A stretch of DNA of 64,000 bases, from the NCBI GenBank assembly GCA_033239525.1, contig BSYO01000003.1:2288001-2352000 (forward strand), in the 5' to 3' direction. The notes beneath the pieces were generated by a model. The model made no database searches, had not been told where the DNA came from, and saw only the letters and a program-made list of their open reading frames with translations. This DNA is from Nepenthes gracilis (Eukaryota > Streptophyta > Magnoliopsida > Caryophyllales > Nepenthaceae). The position numbers were made by a program, and so were the translations under genes. Of this stretch, positions 43,646-55,567 are shown one piece after another; the first letter of the stretch is position 1; each line of letters starts with the position of its first letter.

Positions 43646-44089
43646 GGTTCATGCTCTGTTGCGCGTTGGGTTTGCCGGTTAGTGGAAGTGGAGAGAATAT
43701 GATTCAGAACCGATTGCTGCAAGGGAAGTATGCGATGCACCTGCTGTTCATGGGTGTGGCCGTGTGTGTGTAGCGCTGTGTGTGGGTGTGTGGACGGGTG
43801 TGTGGGTGTTGCTTGTGTAGTGTATGTACAGAGTAGTGGGGGTGAGAGAGTGAGTCATCGTGCTGTGAGCCGGCAGTTAGAAGGTGGAGCTATCGCCGTC
43901 GCCGTGTTGTGAGCCAGCAATGAGGAGACGGTGGTGTTGTAGTGCGCCGCGTGGGTGTATAAGGTTGTATACACACCCAGCCGTAGGTGTATATATATAT
44001 ATATATATTAGGGTGTATATATTTGTATATATATGTATATATACATACATATATACTTGTATATACATATATGTATTTGTATATATTTT
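43646..44089. other. G-rich then TA-rich spacer of the palindrome
   Basis: A GTGTGTG-rich, GC-rich stretch (43730-43960) followed by TATATA/TACATA microsatellite (43993-44085). The cysteine/valine-rich frame at 43730-43912 is a composition artefact. No gene. Confidence 0.5.
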
Positions 44090-44670
44090 TGAAAATAAGT
44101 GATGTATAGATATATAAATTGAAATTATTAATTGATTGATGAGAAAGTTATCGATAATTATTATTTTGATTAAATTTTTGTAGAATTAATTGAGATAGTT
44201 AAATAACATGGGAATCATAAATTAGTCCGGTAATAACAAGATTGAAAATATTTGGTGGCCTTAGAAATAAAATTTGATATTCCGAGAAGGCCGATTATGA
44301 ACGAGGGTAATATAATAAATAAATAAATATATATATATATGGTTGGTCGAATCTCCTAAATTTTCTTGGATTTTTTTCTACTCCCATGGTGATCGATCTT
44401 TGTGTTAGCTTTAACCACATCTGTATATTTTATTGGTACTCTATGAATAAGTAAACGATAGTGTATGAAGACTCTATGGTATCCACACGTATGGGAGTCC
44501 GTAAGACCGTAGAGCAATCTATACTTTTTTATTTCGAAGATCACGGTCGTTGATCATGAGGAGGGATGCTTATAACCTAATGACCACCGTGATGATGATA
44601 TTAGGGATATCATTGACGAGGAGTATCGGAGATGGAATGAGTATGCAACGGGTATAACCTTTGAAAGGAC
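44090..44670 (+). repeat. right arm of the palindrome, first part
   Basis: Aligns, reverse-complemented, with 43080-43605: for example TTTGTAGAATTAATTGAGATAGTT, then further on GATATCATTGACGAGGAGTATCGGAGATGG, which matches the reverse complement of 43090-43140. The copy is cut at 44670 by the next LTR-like insertion. Confidence 0.7.
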
Positions 44671-47050
44671 TGTTATCACGAATTTAGACCAAATAGGTCA
44701 ATTTAAATAATTAATTATAATTTTTAAAATTAAAAATCTCAAATAATTTTAAACAAACAATACTAAATCCCAAAATTTGAGTATAACAAACTAAAAAAAA
44801 GGACCTGACACAAATCGAAATCCATACAGGACTTCATCGGACATAATATAACATCTCAACTATTTCAAAAATCTATCCATCAGCCCATATCCGACAACTT
44901 TTATAATAAAATCACACCAATTGCTAAATTAAGTCATAATAAGATTAGAACTCATCAAATCAGATGAATAATTGACGGATCATGTCCAAACTCCTGCCAT
45001 GCATTCGAACATTCTACTCTGAAGAGACAAAATATAAAATGTGAGTCAAATGCTCAACAAGTATTATATTTAAATAAAATGAGTCCAATGAATCAAAGAG
45101 AATGTCAAATGGATAAAAATATATTCAAATGACAAGATAAATCCAAATCGTCGATATAACCAATTCAATAAAAATTAAAAATTCAGAATTTGAAATCTAA
45201 TGGTAATCTCGTACACAAATCAAATATCCAAATCCAAAACATATATCCAAATCATAAAATAGTTCTCATCGAGACGTGTATTATATATAAATATATATAT
45301 AAACAAAATAGAAATAATTCGAACCAATTTCAATAAACAATTAACCAATTTCAAAGTCCAATCCAAGTTTAAGTTCGAGTCCGACTCCAAATCCAAGGTC
45401 CAATTAGTTGGTGATTTGGTGTAGAATCTGATAACCGAATAATCTAATAACGTACATAGACGTTGAAGTAGCATCACAACAGATAATCCAAAGGTTTGGA
45501 TCAAAACATATAGTTTAAAATTATTTATACGAGACATATCAATGCCCAAATGAGGACAAAATTGACGAATATCAAATTTAAATATAAACTCAAAATCCAA
45601 ATCAAAATCCAATATAAATCAATATAAAGATACAAATCATGTATCAAATTTAAATTTTAATTATTTAAAAATTAGTTTAAGAAAAGGTTACACATAATTT
45701 CAAAAACCTTAGGTAAAATCAAATATAAATTAGACCAACATATATGGCCACCCATGTACTCTATACCTATGAATAAGGTTACTTACTATTATTTATCATC
45801 CGTGACTTTAGGTACAATCCTTAAACTTATCAGATATATTAGAATGTTTGAATATATTATAAGATCAAATCAAATTATCCAAATGAGAATGATCACTATT
45901 TCAAACCTTTTCTACCAGTAAAAATGAGTTTTTAAATAACAAATACCTTCCCATTGGGAGTTGGTTAGACTATCCAATAATCTAAATCTAAATGTAGAGA
46001 CCACGATCCGATTTGTGCATGAAATTGCACGGCCTATGCAATGTTTCATGCTCATTTTAGTATAAATATACTGACATAAAAATATACAATATCAAATAAA
46101 TTATTTAGACTTTTAAAAAAATAGTAAATCCTTCAAAATCATAAAACTCAGTCTAAAAATATCCAAGTCAGCTAATAAATCATATATGGCATGTCAGATT
46201 AAATAAATTGGGTATATAAAAATACATGTATGTTAATAAAAATTTAAAATAATGTCTAAAATATATCAAATATTGAATCAAATCAAAGATGAGGTTTACA
46301 AATACTTGTCTTGATCTCATACTTTACAAATCTGGAAAAAAATATCCCGAAGTGCCCGAACGGCACCTCTTTCTCTTGCCCACACGTGGTCCCTTCTCTC
46401 TCCTCCCTTCCTCTCTCTGCCTCTCGCCTTTGCCCCTCTCACTCTCCACATTTGCCAGCAACGCCTCCGACTTTGACACGGGAAACGGTGGCGAGTATGG
46501 AGGCAGATGATGGCGCAATGCAACTCGCAAAGGCTTTCTCTCTCCACCGCACCTAAACACAAAAATCCATTAAAATCTCAACAAATCTCCACATAATACA
46601 TACATGCAAACCAAGAATCAATATCCACCAATAGAATGGAATGATTTAGTTACCTTAATTTCACCAATTTTTTTTGAAAACGGCAGCAGCGACGACGGTG
46701 GCTGGCGCGATTTTCTCCTTCCCTTCACACCATGGCACATAGTGGAGGGTGGGCTTCGGAGGGCTTCTATCTCTGGCGCCGATTCCTTCGGCAACGATGG
46801 TGGTGGCGACCCTCTTCTCATTCTCCGATGTTCCCTCTTCTCCTTCTCTGTTTCCTCTTCTCTTCCTCCTCTTTCTCGTTCTCTCCCCTCGACACCGCCT
46901 CCCGTTACTATTTCCCATTCTAATCCTTTCTTTTCTCCTTTTATATATTATTATTATTATTATATAATTTTAAATTTTCTTTCATTCTAAAATTCACCGC
47001 CTCGGATGATTCTTGTTTTCCATTCTTATCCTTTCTTTTCTCTTTTTATA

Positions 47051-47083
<33 letters not shown>

Positions 47084-47303
47084 ATTTTAAAATTTCTTTC
47101 ATTATAAAATTCAAAACAATATTCTAGGACTATAACATTTGGTTCGGGTAGCAGGTTCGAGTACTACGGTTGGTCGTGACTAATTCAAATATCCTTTCAA
47201 ATTTATAATATTAAATTAATTTTTATCATATTTAAATTACCCAAAATTATAATTATTATTAAATTAATTGGTTCAATAAAAAGTAAGATCCATGGATATT
47301 ACA
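44671..47303 (+). mobile_element. LTR-like element of the same family as 5186-7652
   Basis: Begins TGTTATCACGAATTTAGACC and ends CATGGATATTACA. Shared blocks with 5186-7652 include the run around CCAAACTCCTGCCATGC...CTACTCTGAAGAGACAAAATATAAAA (44985-45035 against 5568-5612), the ATCCCGAAGTGCCCGAACGGCACC start of the C-rich part (46342 against 6812), and the end GATC..ATATTACA. No target duplication was found. Open frames at 46289-46990 belong to the C-rich part and are not genes. Confidence 0.65.
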
Positions 47304-48545
47304 ATTTCGTATAAAGGATAATGAAGATATCATGGATATTCTTATAATAACATATATCATTGAGGCTCATATGGTTGTACTCATATCCAATACATTTGTT
47401 ATTCTTATCCGAGATACTTATATATTCCTCTATGATTATAATTACTTAGCATTTGGTTCACTATGATAGAATAAGGTTATCACCATGTGGAGATCACATT
47501 GTTATCTCAGGTTTATAGTAAGAAATTTGAGATGATTTTTGTTATTAATTAGAGATAAACTTATAATCTAAGTGATTTCCATTTCTTTATTATTATATAA
47601 GGTATATCAATTATGATGGGATATTAGAAATGAAATGAGTTCATTTATCTTTGATTGATATTATAATTCTATGATGTATAATTGAGAATCCGGGATCGAG
47701 ACTTTTGCTTAGAGGTCAAGTAAGGTTCGGTGATTACCATGGATACCAAATAATATCGTGGCATAATTAACATATTCATTCATATCCGTTGTCCTAACTC
47801 ACTATATATAGTTTTCGAATAATATATCCCCAAATAGGCGCAATGTTCCAGTTCTCTCTTCGTGTTCACTATAGTAAAATAAGATTCATGAATATTATTA
47901 TTATTTGGTATAATTATGACCTCATATTGAGTTGATGATCGGATTTAATGGAATTCATATTGCATTCCTATTATCCAATTATTCTAATAATTTTTGGACA
48001 CGACATATCATTGATGTTCGAACAGTGGTTGATAGATCATATGCTATTGAAAATTTTATACATTTGTTATTCTTATCTGAGATACTTATATATTCCTCTA
48101 TCGTTGATTATAATTACTTATTGGATATTCAGCTCACTCTTATATTTTATTAATTTCAGAATAGATAGGTTAATATTAGGATAGAAGGGATCGCGTATCA
48201 CCATGTAGAATTCACATAAAGGTAATCTTAAAAATTGAAGTTTCTATGATAAGAAATTTGATATGATTTATTGGTTCATTGGCTTTTAGATATTTACAAG
48301 GATTACATTCCTAAATACTAAACATTATAGTAACTGATAGATTTCTATTTCTAATAGTTTATTATTATGAATGTTTATTTAATGATGAAATTATGATGAT
48401 CATTTATGGTGTTATAAATTTAGTAATTCGATAATTTTGAGTTCATTTATACTGATTGATATTATAATTTTATGATATATAATTGAGAATTTCAAATGAT
48501 TCGAGACTTTTGCTTGGACAATCCGGGTCAAGTACAAGAACTTAG
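47304..48545 (+). repeat. right arm of the palindrome, second part, with internal direct repeat
   Basis: 47860-48545 aligns with the reverse complement of 42265-42965 over most of its length. 47330-47720 is a second, direct, more diverged copy of 48000-48540 (both contain ATACATTTGTTATTCTTATC, GATACTTATATATTCCTCTAT, GAGTTCATTTAT and GAGACTTTTGCTT). The arms thus carry three copies of one sequence. Confidence 0.65.
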
Positions 48546-49563
48546 GTTGGAGTATGGTTCTTCATCTACACACTCCAGTCGAAAGCACTTCACAGTAATG
48601 GCCAGCGGAGCATAATCGTTAATCACATGAGCACATACACACATACGCGTACATATACATCTTCTCGAATCATACAAATTTTAAAAATTACATACATATT
48701 CATTCATATCCATTTTTAGCAATAATAATCTTCAATAGATTCTCACTCACTATATATAACTAAATTTCGATCGCCTCAAACTTTGATATCATAATGGGCG
48801 CAATCTCCTGATCCCGATATCAACATGTCTAATTTCAATAAAATATAAGAGTGAGTCCAAAAGTAAACATAATCTTTTCAATTAAGTATCGGAATAATAA
48901 AATAATAAATAAAATCAATAATTAGGTTGCGCAAAGAACACGAAACGGCTAAGTATCAAGGAAGGCCTTCAAAATCTCAATTTGTAACACAAAGATTTTT
49001 ATAACTCCGTTGAATAAATTATTAAGCCCCAAACATCGTAAAACCTTAAAATGTTGGTTCTTCCGACATCAAAGCCATGGCTCTGTTTTCCCTTAATTTC
49101 TCAAATATTGTCAAATTTCCCACAAATTTTAGCACGCCCATGAGAAATCAATACCATTGAGAAGGAATGAAAAGTTTTACTTACATAAATGAGAGGTCAC
49201 GAATTAACTTATCTGAAACTATAGCACAGTTAGGGTTTAGCGACAGTGGTGGTGGCTTTGGCCCAAACTCACAATTGCGACTTTGATTACAAAGACGATG
49301 GCGGTTTTGAACGGTCACGATGATACTCCCTCTAGCATCGATCGACGACGGTAGCAACGACTTTGCTTTGTTTCGGCTCAGTTTTCCCTCCTCCCATTCA
49401 CGACCTTGTAACACTAATGAAATAGAGGGTAAATCATGCTAGGGATCTTGAGTTTCTATCTTTAGTGTCGATTTCCTTCCTTGCCGCTGCAACCCTCACG
49501 CCGCCTCCCTCACCCCTCCCCCTCCTTCTTATTCTTCATTTCCTTTTTTTATCCTGCACGTTG

Positions 49564-49602
<39 letters not shown>

Positions 49603-50231
49603 CAAATTATATATATATATATTACAATTATTATTTATTAATTATTATATTATATATGTTATTATAAATATATTTTAATATATATATTTGTGTATTTATT
49701 TATCTCTCACTAAAGATATTAATTAATTATTTAATTAGTTATATAGTTATCCCTGTAATAATATTTAAAATTTTGATCTAAATTTTTAATATTTTAATTT
49801 ATTTTAAATTAATTATATTTTCAGTTAACGAATCCTAATGTACTAAGGTCAGCCAGATAAATATTTATTTAATTAGTTTAATTTAAAATTAACTTAATTT
49901 GTTATTTAATCTAAATTTAATTAATGGTTCAAGTATCCATACCCAATCTATCAATCTATCCAACTTATTAGACTTAAATATTTAATATCTACTTAATTTA
50001 AATTTTTACAAGTTCACTCAATAACATAATCCACTAATTAAACTAAACTCAAACTAATAGTCCAAATATTTAAACCCAATTCAGCAGTTCAAATATTCTA
50101 AACTCATATTTTAAACCCAATTACAAAATTTTGTATCTAAATAATCACTAAAAATAGTCAAATAGTTATCACAACTAATCAGATAGTTTATTACTATAAA
50201 ATAATAAAATCAGAAATATTTGAAATGTTAC
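48546..50231 (+). mobile_element. third, diverged LTR-like copy ending TGTTACA
   Basis: Contains the succession seen in the 5186-7652 family: a block ending AAAATATAAGAGTGAGTCC (48840-48857), a C-rich CCGCCTCCCTCACCCCTCCCC block (49498-49525), a long (TTA)n tract (49565-49600), and an AT-rich end with AAATGTTACA at 50222-50231. Its left boundary is unclear. No coding sequence. Confidence 0.45.
49565..49618. repeat. TTA/TA microsatellite
   Basis: About twelve ATT units followed by (AT)n. Similar tracts lie at 46944-46964 and 47047-47082 in the neighbouring LTR-like copy. Confidence 0.85.
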
Positions 50232-52560
50232 ACCTTTTGGATTATTCTGCGAGTCCATTTTTCGGACTTTAATGGTGATCATTCTTCGAAGACCAGAAGT
50301 CTAAATAGTCGAATGATTGGTAGATTAGGATCTCCCGTCTGGGTTCTCACTGGAGCATCTGGTGATTCGATCTCCGTTCAAGCCGCCGATCGTAGCTACG
50401 GAAGATTAGATGTCTTAACAGCTACCCTATGGAGTACGGTTCTTCATCTTTCAAAGTCGCTCCCTTGTCGAGTGCACTTCATTCGCTTAATTGCTCCCTA
50501 ACTGAGCGCACCATACGGAGCATAATCGCCAATCTCTCTAAATCGCTTCTTAACTGAGCACACACTATGAAATACGACCCTCCATCTCTTTAAACCGTTA
50601 TTTAGTCGAGCACACCCTACTAAGTATAGTCCTTCATCTCTCCAAACTACTCCTCGATCGAGTACATTTTACTCTCTAATCCTCTTCCAAACCATCGCAC
50701 TTCATTCTCAAAGTCGCTTATTTGCCAAGTGTACTATCAGAGCACAACTTTCTAACCAACACACAATCCCTCGTATACATGCATTTACGCTTTATCTTGA
50801 CATTCCTCCATTTTTCTCTCAAACATAGAAAGAGTTTCGACTTATGTATCAAAAAATAAATTAAAAAATAAGACTCATCGATCTTCTGACCTCTTATTAG
50901 TTGGTTATATTGGGCAGAATTTAAGTTCAAAATAATAAAAATATGACCCGCTTCAATTTCACCCACCGACGTGAGATCAAATGGCTAACTAATTCATCCA
51001 ATAATTCGAATTAAGTGATACATCAGTTTCCATATAAGCTCTAATTTTATTCAATCCTTTTACTTTATCTAGCTTCTCCCAAAAATAACATCGGCCATGA
51101 TTGTAGGGCAATAAATTCACCATCACTTTGTTAATTTCTTATAAGGTGGTGTAATTTACCTTATTGGCCAAGTTAATTGATGTAATTAGTTATGATATAA
51201 TAACATTTATTATCATTGTATTAGATTAATAGACCTAGTATTATAGATTAAGGAATTGATAATCATTCAAGTACATTAGTTTCAGCGATCTAGTGTGAGA
51301 TTATAAGAATGTAGGTGCATTGACTTTAAAAAAGCCAGCATTTATATTTGGGCACTGGCAATTAATTATTTAAAATAATTAAAGGTGCCACAATATCGAC
51401 TTTATAGGTAAAAATATATGTATTGATATGGTTATAGTTGAAAGATGGCCGATAATTTTACATAATGGATTTGAAACTCTTTGACAAAAGGCAGTATTGA
51501 TACCACCGACTTTTCCAACGATACTATCAATAAAACTATAATTTTTTATTTTTTTAAAAAAATACCAAAATGATATCATGTTAATAATAAAAACTTCTTT
51601 TAAGTTAAAAAAAAAATACCCACCATCCTATTTATAGTCACTTATATTCACTTTTAAAAATAGTTTTAATAAAAAAAAATAAGTTATTAAGTTCAATTAC
51701 AGATATTCTATTTTCTAAAGTTTTATACTTAGTAAAATAGTGGGAATATTTTTCTGTCAAAAGGCAAAGTTAAATTATTTTCAACCTGTAATTAAATGCA
51801 TTTGACTTTTATTTATTGTTATTAAATAATAAAATTTACTATTACATATTTTATTTATTATTATAAATTTTATTTAAAAAATTATATAAAATATATACTA
51901 CGTAAAATCCCGCATTGTCAAAGGGGTCGGCTTTTCCTTTAGGTGATCATACAATATCATTAAAAAAAACAAAAAAACAAAAGTGGACTTAATTGCAAAA
52001 TTTGGGTTCTTAATGGACCAGATTGTAACCAATAAAAACTCTACTAGAATAATACATTAAAATATAATGTCAAAAATGTCAATATCTTATTCATTTTCTA
52101 TACATCTTCTAGTAATTGAGGTGTCACCCCTCCCCCTACCCAAAGCATTAGGCTTTATTTGTTTGTTTGTTTTTTTCTGTCTTATTTTCTTTTATTTTTT
52201 ATCAAATAAATAAAAAAATTAATTTATTCATCGTATCAAATATAAATTTTTATTAAATACGATAAAAATTTAATATCAAAAATATTATATAATTTATTTT
52301 ATTTTATAAAATTATAACATTAATTATTATTTTAATTTAAATTAAATTTTATAATTTTTTTCCAGAGCATTGGATAAAAACTTTACAGTAAATATCTATT
52401 TCAAACTTTATAAATTTTTGATATTATTTAGTATTGATCGATTTGGTAAACTCGACAAAAAAAAAGTCCATGAATAAAGTAAAGGCTTAGTATAATTGGA
52501 AGATTAGAAAACGTCTAAACAGGCTCCAATTAGCAGTCATTGCTAATTCGGTCAAACAAC
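50232..52560. other. mixed then AT-rich region without gene
   Basis: 50232-50430 is GC-balanced and may be the leader of an old retroelement; 50431-50750 is a tandem repeat (see its entry); from about 51000 on it is AT-rich with no recognisable gene. Confidence 0.45.
50431..50750. repeat. degenerate tandem repeat, period about 52 bp
   Basis: The word GAGTGCAC/GAGCACAC recurs at about 50470, 50504, 50556, 50608 and 50660, preceded by CTCTCNAAATCGCT-like sequence; three successive spacings are exactly 52. Two of the words also appear at 48555-48625 (GGTTCTTCATCT, GGAGCATAATCG), linking this array to the LTR cluster upstream. Confidence 0.65.
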
Positions 52561-53460
52561 TTAATAATTTTGGCCTAGAAAGCGAGCCTATATACCACAC
52601 AACTTACCATAACCTGCTGGACAAATCTCTACAAAACAATCGCCATACGCAACCACATACTTATCGCATATGGAAGCAACCACTATAACCAATTGGTCAA
52701 CACAACCGTTTTATCCTATTCATGGACGGTAGTCACGAGATAGGAATAATCCAATCGTCTTTCACCTTTATAAATACCCCTTTATTTCTACGAGGAGAGA
52801 GCAAGATATTAGAGAAAGAGGAGAATAATCCATAAAAGAGAGGACTCAAAAGGAAGGCCCGACCACCAATTTTTTTAGGAAACCTTCCATCTAATCTCTC
52901 CAATAATTCATCAAAAAAAGGCTCTCCCTCTAAGATATTTTCCATTCAAATGACTGTCCATCCTTCTAGAGCACTCTAATAGTATTTAGATAGTCGTACA
53001 ATTTACAATAGCGCATCTAATACACCCCTCTGCAGGTGTACCTTTAAACCGCCCCACTGTTGGACGCATTTCTAAGCCACCCTCTGTTGGACACATTTCT
53101 AAGCCACCCTTCTATGGGCACACCTCTAAACCGTTATTTTTTAGGTGCACCTTTAAACCGTTCCTTAGTCAGGTGCACTTCTAAACCGTTCATTTACAGG
53201 ATGTATCCGAAACTCGATCTACTGATATATGTATTTATATAGTTTTTATGTATTTTTCTATACTCTTGGAAAGACTTTTGATTTGAATTTCGAAAGATAT
53301 ACGATGGGAATAATTTTCGTCGTCCTCTTACCTCTTGTTTTCAATTGTGTTGCGTAGAGTTTAAGTTCAAAATTATGGAGACTGGATCTGCATTAAATCG
53401 ATCCAGTTCGAAAATCTAATTCGCGACCCCCTAATCCATCGGACAACTTGAATTCGTGGA
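52561..53460 (+). other. possible LTR or promoter-like segment with tandem repeat
   Basis: CTTTATAAATACCCC at 52767-52781 looks like a plant TATA box; it is followed by a purine-rich leader and then by the 27-bp repeat array. The arrangement resembles the U3-R-U5 of an LTR, but no ends or partner copy were found. Confidence 0.3.
53031..53200. repeat. tandem repeat, period 27-28 bp, six units
   Basis: TAAACCG/TAAGCCA words start at 53045, 53072, 53100, 53127, 53154 and 53182. The last units read GGTGCACNTCTAAACCGTTC with little variation. Because the period is a multiple of three, an open frame with nine-residue periodicity arises; it is not considered a gene. Confidence 0.85.
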
Positions 53461-54460
53461 ATGCAACAAGTATCAAATGCATAATAATATACGGTTTAAA
53501 ATATGATCATTAAATAAACATTATAAAAATAAAAATTAAAATATAATTAAAATTTGAAAATTAAAATTATGTTTATAATTTTTATTTATTTTATAGATTA
53601 TTTATAACTTTTGGTATCCATTTAAAATGAAGAACTAAACTGTACGTGCTTAAGCTGTTGACATGGCTATTCAATTATGTTGAAGCCAAAAGATATATAA
53701 TTTCTGTATAATTATAAAAGGGTAGATTTATTGAGGACTAATATATCCAATAGGATTCACTTACAAATATTTTCATTATTTATTTATTTTTTAAATAAAA
53801 ATAAACTGAGTTTTATTTTTATTAAATCATAAAAAACCATAAACTTGAAAACTACTCATTTATGCAAAATTACATTATTTTAACTTTTTGAAATTTAAAA
53901 TAATATGAGATTAATTTTCTGTGAATTTTAGGGGGAGATTATAAAATAATAATTATAAAATTGAGAATTATTTATCAATCAAATTCAATAAAATTAAACC
54001 AGATAATGCTAAATGGATAAAATATTTTTTTTTTTACTTCGGCCAGGTAGAAGTAGCCAATAACACTTTTATTTGCTTTAATTTAAATAATAATAAGAAT
54101 AAAATAGCATTTATTTGCTTATAATTTACATGTAGAAGTATTTTATAATAATGTATACGAAATTTAAGCATAAAATATGGTTTTTTTAAAGTACATTTAT
54201 GTAAATTTCAAGCTTTAAGTAATTTAAAATTCATGCTGACCTAATTATTTTCTTTATTTTTGTATAAGAATTAAAAAAAAAGTAAATTGACTACATATTT
54301 CTTTTTTAAATCAGGATATATTGTGATTTATATAAACTAAATAACATAATTTGAAAATTGTCTAATGCTTTATCAAAATAAGGTAAAAATACTATGACTA
54401 TGCCAACCAGAGAAATGACAGACAGTGACAAAAGATTAGTTAAAGACTTACTTGAATGAC
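53461..54460. other. AT-rich intergenic DNA
   Basis: Nothing supportable seen. Confidence 0.5.
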
Positions 54461-54765
54461 ACTAACTGATATTAATTAAGAATCGATTGATGGCTCATTG
54501 GTGTATAAAATACTTAAAAATTTGTAATATTCAAAAGAATATCGACACAGGTATTGGTATCGGTATTATTATTGTTTGGAGGTGATTAATAATTCTTGGC
54601 ACCTAAATTACATTGACTGATATTAATTAGGAATTGATCAATGACTAATTATTATAAAAAGTTCTTAAAAATTCGTAGTATTTAAAAGAATACTGACATT
54701 GATATTGGTACCGATACCGTCGTTATTTGGAGGTGATCAATAATTCTCGTTACCGATTTAAAAAA
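54461..54765. repeat. 150-bp direct repeat, two copies
   Basis: The block starting ACTAACTGATATTAATTAAG (54461) recurs at 54611 as CATTGACTGATATTAATTAG and stays alignable to TTTGGAGGTGATCAATAATTC. Clearly diverged, so old. Confidence 0.75.
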
Positions 54766-55567
54766 AAATATATTGGTAAATTATTATCAATAAAATTATT
54801 ATTTCTTATTATTTAAAATAAAAATATCAAACCACCATTGTATCAGCAATGTGTAACTTTTTTAACATTAAAACCCTATCTACCACCCACTTACACTACA
54901 TTTTAATACAGTTGCCCATAATTTCAACTCATTTTGTATAATATCAGTATTATTATTTTTTTAAATATTGTTTATACTCTAGAATTAGTATTAATTCTTC
55001 TATTATTAATCTCTTTAATATCATTTTATATTCTATTGGCCCCGATGGTTGGTGTGGTAAGATGGTGGTATTAGATGATTAAGATTGATGATTAATACTC
55101 ATATGTTTATTTTATATAATTTTATTTATGTATTAATAAATATTTATATGTAATATTATTTTACAATTAATATAATGTAACCAAATAAATAATAAAATAA
55201 GGTAAAATAAAAATAATTATATTACCTAATTAAAAAGTGAATCTTTTCGACAATATCACTTATTAATAGTACTATTAATCAGGTCAATAACTCATTAAAT
55301 ATATCCCAGAGAAAAGGGAGGGAAAAAATTCCATGGCGGAAAAGCACGGTGCCTCATGTCCGTTTGTGATTGAAACTACGAAGGACCAAACACACCTTCC
55401 GGCTGTCAACGGGGAGAACGACACAGCGCCCTCCACCCCTCTCCCTCTCGTGTACGCAATTGGAATATACAAGAACCTATAAGCCTAGCCCCTCCCTCTC
55501 CATCATACACTGCTCAGTTTTTTCTTGCATAAATTAGAGAAGAGATAGAAGATTGCTGCGATCATAA
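54766..55567 (+). promoter_or_regulatory. upstream region of the ERMP1-like gene
   Basis: AT-rich to about 55300, then GC-richer. A TTAAATATAT box lies at 55294-55303, which would place transcription start near 55325-55335. The leader then contains a 49-codon open frame (55333-55482) before the ATG at 55568. Confidence 0.45.
55333..55482 (+). CDS. possible upstream open reading frame (49 residues)
   Basis: ATG in a strong context (CCATGGCGG) opens MAEKHGASCPFVIETTKDQT and runs to TAA at 55480-55482, 85 bases before the ERMP1-like start codon. No similarity recognised. If it lies on the same transcript it would lower translation of the main frame. It could equally be chance. Confidence 0.3.
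   Translation: MAEKHGASCPFVIETTKDQTHLPAVNGENDTAPSTPLPLVYAIGIYKNL

Noticed and set aside
43730..43912. Cysteine/valine/glycine-rich open frame
   Set aside because: Produced by GTGTGTG repeats; the other frames of the same stretch are open too.
46289..46990. Several overlapping open frames on both strands
   Set aside because: All lie in the C-rich block of an LTR-like copy and have the composition expected from CT-rich DNA.
53060..53242. Open frame with nine-residue repeats
   Set aside because: A by-product of the 27-bp tandem repeat; no start context or conserved domain.
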